Assembly (NCBI GenBank): GCA_030690025.1
Contig: JAUYDJ010000020.1
Span: forward strand, 1-16,653
Length of the DNA stretch: 16,653 nucleotides
Source: Chloroflexota bacterium
GTDB taxonomy: Bacteria; Chloroflexota; Dehalococcoidia; Dehalococcoidales; JAUYDJ01
Direction of reading: 5' to 3'
The translations under genes were made by a program, and so were the position numbers. How positions within the stretch are numbered: the stretch's first letter is position 1; each line of letters opens with the position of its first letter. Shown in pieces: positions 14,523-16,653 of the stretch. The notes beneath the pieces are model-generated. The model did no database searches. It saw only the letters and a list, made by a program, of their open reading frames with translations, and was not told the origin of the DNA.

Positions 14523-14563
14523 TTGACTGGCCACTAGCCAAAACTTATAATTGGCTGTATAAT
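14523..14563 (+). promoter_or_regulatory. Strong promoter with inverted repeat before the fakA-like gene
   Basis: TTGACT at 14523-14528 and a perfect TATAAT at 14546-14551 are 17 bases apart. A second TATAAT lies at 14558-14563. An inverted repeat, AGCCAA at 14536-14541 and TTGGCT at 14551-14556, straddles the first -10 box, where a bound repressor would block transcription. TGGC and GCCA at 14528-14531 and 14537-14540 add a smaller overlapping dyad. The leader to the ATG would be about 110 bases. Confidence 0.75.
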
Positions 14564-14665
14564 CTTTGGACAAAACGGGTCTCATTAGGGGAGAACCCGA
14601 ATCGTTTACTTTTTTCGGAGGTAAATCTGATACTTATCTTCCACCTCAACTAAGGACGGAACAGT

Positions 14666-16297
14666 ATGAAACAAGTTACCGCTGCCAACGGGCAAGATTT
14701 AAGAGAAATGTTCGCTGCGGCCACCACGTGGCTGGAGAAGAGCGCCGCGGATATTGACGCCCTGAATGTCTTTCCGGTGCCGGACGGCGATACCGGCACC
14801 AATATGCTGCTCACCATGCGCTCGGTGATTGACGAGGCTTACCGTGCCCCCGACCGCAGTGCCGCCGGCGTGGCTCAGGCCATGGCCAAAGGGGCGTTGA
14901 TGGGAGCGCGGGGCAACAGCGGCGTAATACTGTCGCAAATCTGGCGCGGCATAGCGGACAGCCTGGATGAGAAGGAGTCATTTACCGGTCGCGACCTGGC
15001 CGAGGCCCTGGTGCAGGCATCCAAGACCGCCTATAAAGGGATGAGCCATCCCGTGGAGGGGACTATCCTTACCGTAGCCAGAGAGGCTGCTGACGCCGCC
15101 AGGGCTAAAGCGGCCAGTAGCAACGACGACCTGGTAGCCGTCATGGAGGCCGCCGTTGATGCCGCCTGCGTCTCGGTGGCTAATACTCCCCATCTTCTCG
15201 AAGTGCTCAAAGAAGCCGGGGTGGTGGATGCCGGCGGCCAGGGACTCTACACCATCCTGGAAGGCGCGCTGCACTACCTCAAGGGCGAGGGGGAACAGAT
15301 ACAGTTCCGCAAGCCACAGATAATCGTCAGCGACGTTCACCCGGGCAAGCTGCCGGAGATGATTGCCGCCGATGCGATACCCTACGGCTACTGCACCGAG
15401 TTCCTGCTCAAGGGTGAAGACCTCAAACTGGACAAGATTCGCACCACGCTCAACAAAAAGGGACAGTCCCTGATTGTGGTGGGCGAACCGTCCACGGTTA
15501 GAGTCCACATTCATACCCTGAAGCCGGGACTGGTTATTCAGTACGCTACGTCAATGGGCACGGTGCACCAGGTCTCCATCCGCAATATGGACGAGCAGCA
15601 CCAGGACTACCTGAAGATGCAGAAGGAAAGGCTGCCGGAAGCCGATATCGCCATCGTGGCGGTAGCCTCCGGCGACGGTCTCGCCGAGGTCTTCAAGAGC
15701 CTGGGGGTAACTGTTGTCGTGCCCGGCGGACAGACCATGAATCCCAGCACCAAGGACCTGGTTCAAGCGGTAGAAGCAGCCCCTTCCAATAAGGTCATTA
15801 TTCTGACCAACAATAAGAACATCGTGATGACGGCGGAGCAGGTACAAAAACTGACCAAGAAGTCCATCAAAGTGGTGCCCACCGAGGCAATACCGCAGGG
15901 GGTAGCTGCGCTGCTGGCCTTTGACTATGAAGCCGACCTTGACGCCAATGTCCAGTCCATGACCAAAGCCATATCAGCCGTGAAGACAATTGAAATTACC
16001 CGGTCGGTGCGTGCCACCCGGGTGAACGGACTCCAGATAAAGCGGAAACAGGCTATCGGCTTTCTGGACGGGAAGCTGGTGGCGGTGGGTGACAGTCCCA
16101 TTAATGCGCTCCATGAGGTTCTGGCCAAGCTCGACCTGAAAAAGGCCGAAGTGGTTACCATCTACTACGGGACCGATAGCGAACAGTCTGAGGCAGAGCA
16201 GGTCAGCATGTCTATCCGTGAGCAGTACCCCCAGCTTCAGATTGAAGTAGTCCAGGGCGGGCAGCCTCACTATAACTATATAGTCTCAGTGGAATAG
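14666..16297 (+). CDS. FakA-like kinase, DhaL (DAK2) domain protein
   Basis: In bacteria with the Fak system, FakA transfers phosphate from ATP to a fatty acid held by a DegV-type FakB protein, making acyl-phosphate for phospholipid synthesis. The 543 residues fit the family length. The N-terminal DhaL domain (about 1-200) shows NVFPVPDGDTGTNM at residues 34-47, whose aspartates D40 and D42 bind magnesium, GARGNSG at 80-86, and DAGGQGL near 190. A middle domain follows, and the C-terminal 230 residues form the FakA C-terminal domain ending HYNYIVS. AAGGACGG precedes the ATG. The degV gene directly downstream supports a Fak pair. True fatty acid kinase activity is inferred from homology and neighbourhood. 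Confidence 0.9.
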   Translation: MKQVTAANGQDLREMFAAATTWLEKSAADIDALNVFPVPDGDTGTNMLLTMRSVIDEAYRAPDRSAAGVAQAMAKGALMGARGNSGVILSQIWRGIADSLDEKESFTGRDLAEALVQASKTAYKGMSHPVEGTILTVAREAADAARAKAASSNDDLVAVMEAAVDAACVSVANTPHLLEVLKEAGVVDAGGQGLYTILEGALHYLKGEGEQIQFRKPQIIVSDVHPGKLPEMIAADAIPYGYCTEFLLKGEDLKLDKIRTTLNKKGQSLIVVGEPSTVRVHIHTLKPGLVIQYATSMGTVHQVSIRNMDEQHQDYLKMQKERLPEADIAIVAVASGDGLAEVFKSLGVTVVVPGGQTMNPSTKDLVQAVEAAPSNKVIILTNNKNIVMTAEQVQKLTKKSIKVVPTEAIPQGVAALLAFDYEADLDANVQSMTKAISAVKTIEITRSVRATRVNGLQIKRKQAIGFLDGKLVAVGDSPINALHEVLAKLDLKKAEVVTIYYGTDSEQSEAEQVSMSIREQYPQLQIEVVQGGQPHYNYIVSVE

Positions 16298-16312
16298 CGG
16301 CTTTAGTTTCTG

Positions 16313-16341
16313 TTGACACTCTTAGTTAGAGTATTTAAACT
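16313..16341 (+). promoter_or_regulatory. Possible promoter for the degV-like gene
   Basis: A perfect TTGACA at 16313-16318 is followed after 17 bases by TAAACT at 16336-16341, a four-of-six -10 match. A transcript from here would have a leader of about 190 bases with three hairpins, and would let the degV gene be expressed apart from the fakA-like gene. Confidence 0.45.
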
Positions 16342-16354
16342 CACCCCCTGTATA

Positions 16355-16453
16355 CCCCACTCCATCAGGAGAGGGGGAAGAGATTTTAGAGAGGGGCTTT
16401 GCCCCTCTCTTACTTACACTCCCCGATGCTGTCCGATTGGGGACAAATCGGGG
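16355..16453. repeat. Three consecutive hairpins upstream of the degV-like gene
   Basis: Hairpin one: CCCC-A-CTCC at 16355-16363 with GGAG-A-GGGG at 16368-16376. Hairpin two: AGAGAGGGGC at 16388-16397 with GCCCCTCTCT at 16401-16410, ten perfect pairs around a TTT loop. Hairpin three: CCCCGAT and TGTCC at 16421-16434 with GGACA and ATCGGGG at 16441-16453. None is followed by a T-run. They may form a structured leader or be decayed dispersed repeats. Confidence 0.6.
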
Positions 16454-16537
16454 CAAGGGGATAGGTTCTTAGCATTCAGTACAACGTTTGATAGGAGTAT
16501 CAGCCACAAACGACAGAACCCAGAATAGCGAGGCCTC

Positions 16538-16653
16538 TTGGCAAAGACAATCAAGATTGTGACCGATAGCATCTCTGACCTCCCCCCGCAACTGGCCCAG
16601 GAGCTGGGGATTACTGTAGTCCCGTTGAATGTCCGTTTTGGCAGCAAGGTCTT
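16538..16653 (+). CDS. DegV family protein (FakB-like), N-terminal part only
   Basis: The frame reads KIVTDSISDLPPQLAQELG and then ITVVPLNVRFGSKV before the window ends, the characteristic N terminus of DegV proteins, where TDS starts the lipid-binding fold. DegV/FakB proteins hold a fatty acid and present it to FakA for phosphorylation. The start must be the TTG at 16538, because an in-frame TAG lies at 16526-16528 and no other start codon falls between; GAGG stands four bases upstream. About 38 codons are present, perhaps one seventh of a normal protein. It follows the fakA-like gene after 240 bases, the classic pairing. Confidence 0.88.
   Translation, partial: MAKTIKIVTDSISDLPPQLAQELGITVVPLNVRFGSKV

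Overview
The window reads as a chromosomal stretch of a GC-rich bacterium, most likely of the Chloroflexota and probably of the class Dehalococcoidia. The main clue is a division cluster in which mraZ and rsmH are followed directly by ftsA and ftsZ, with no ftsI, mur, mraY or ftsW genes between them. That is the shape expected of a lineage that has lost the usual peptidoglycan wall. The taxonomic call is an inference from gene layout and from protein features I recognise; no 16S gene is present.

Layout. (1) Bases 1-308: an unassigned left edge, then a TTGACA promoter overlapped by a 10-bp-phased TGGT(A/T) array that is almost certainly the MraZ autoregulatory site. (2) 309-4384: mraZ-rsmH-ftsA-ftsZ, closed by an elaborate Rho-independent terminator. 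(3) 4658-12465: arginine biosynthesis, with argJ, argB, a MoaD/ThiS-like ubiquitin-fold gene, argD, a membrane-anchored putative alpha/beta hydrolase, argG and argH. argC and argF are not in the window. (4) 12462-12663, minus strand: rpmB (zinc-type L28), whose stop codon overlaps that of argH. (5) 12966-14361: a MOT1-type molybdate/sulfate transporter and a small two-helix membrane protein. (6) 14523-16653: a strong promoter with an inverted repeat over its -10 box, a FakA-like (DhaL/DAK2) kinase subunit, a hairpin-rich leader, and the first 38 codons of a DegV/FakB-like protein cut by the window edge. FakA and FakB proteins work together in fatty acid phosphorylation.

A second theme is a dispersed palindromic repeat with GTCATTGCGA / TCGCAATGAC ends. 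Five full copies and one half copy fill the long intergenic gaps (after ftsZ, argJ, the hydrolase gene, upstream of the transporter, and upstream of fakA), and none lies inside a gene. At two sites the repeat is nested inside A+T-rich outer inverted repeats, suggesting a composite MITE-like element.

The genes are largely housekeeping. I do not see a convincing new defence, mobile or biosynthetic system. The points most worth following up are the MraZ operator array, the composite repeat, the ubiquitin-fold gene inside the arginine cluster, the unusual FtsZ tail, the apparently leaderless argJ, and the structured leader before the degV gene.
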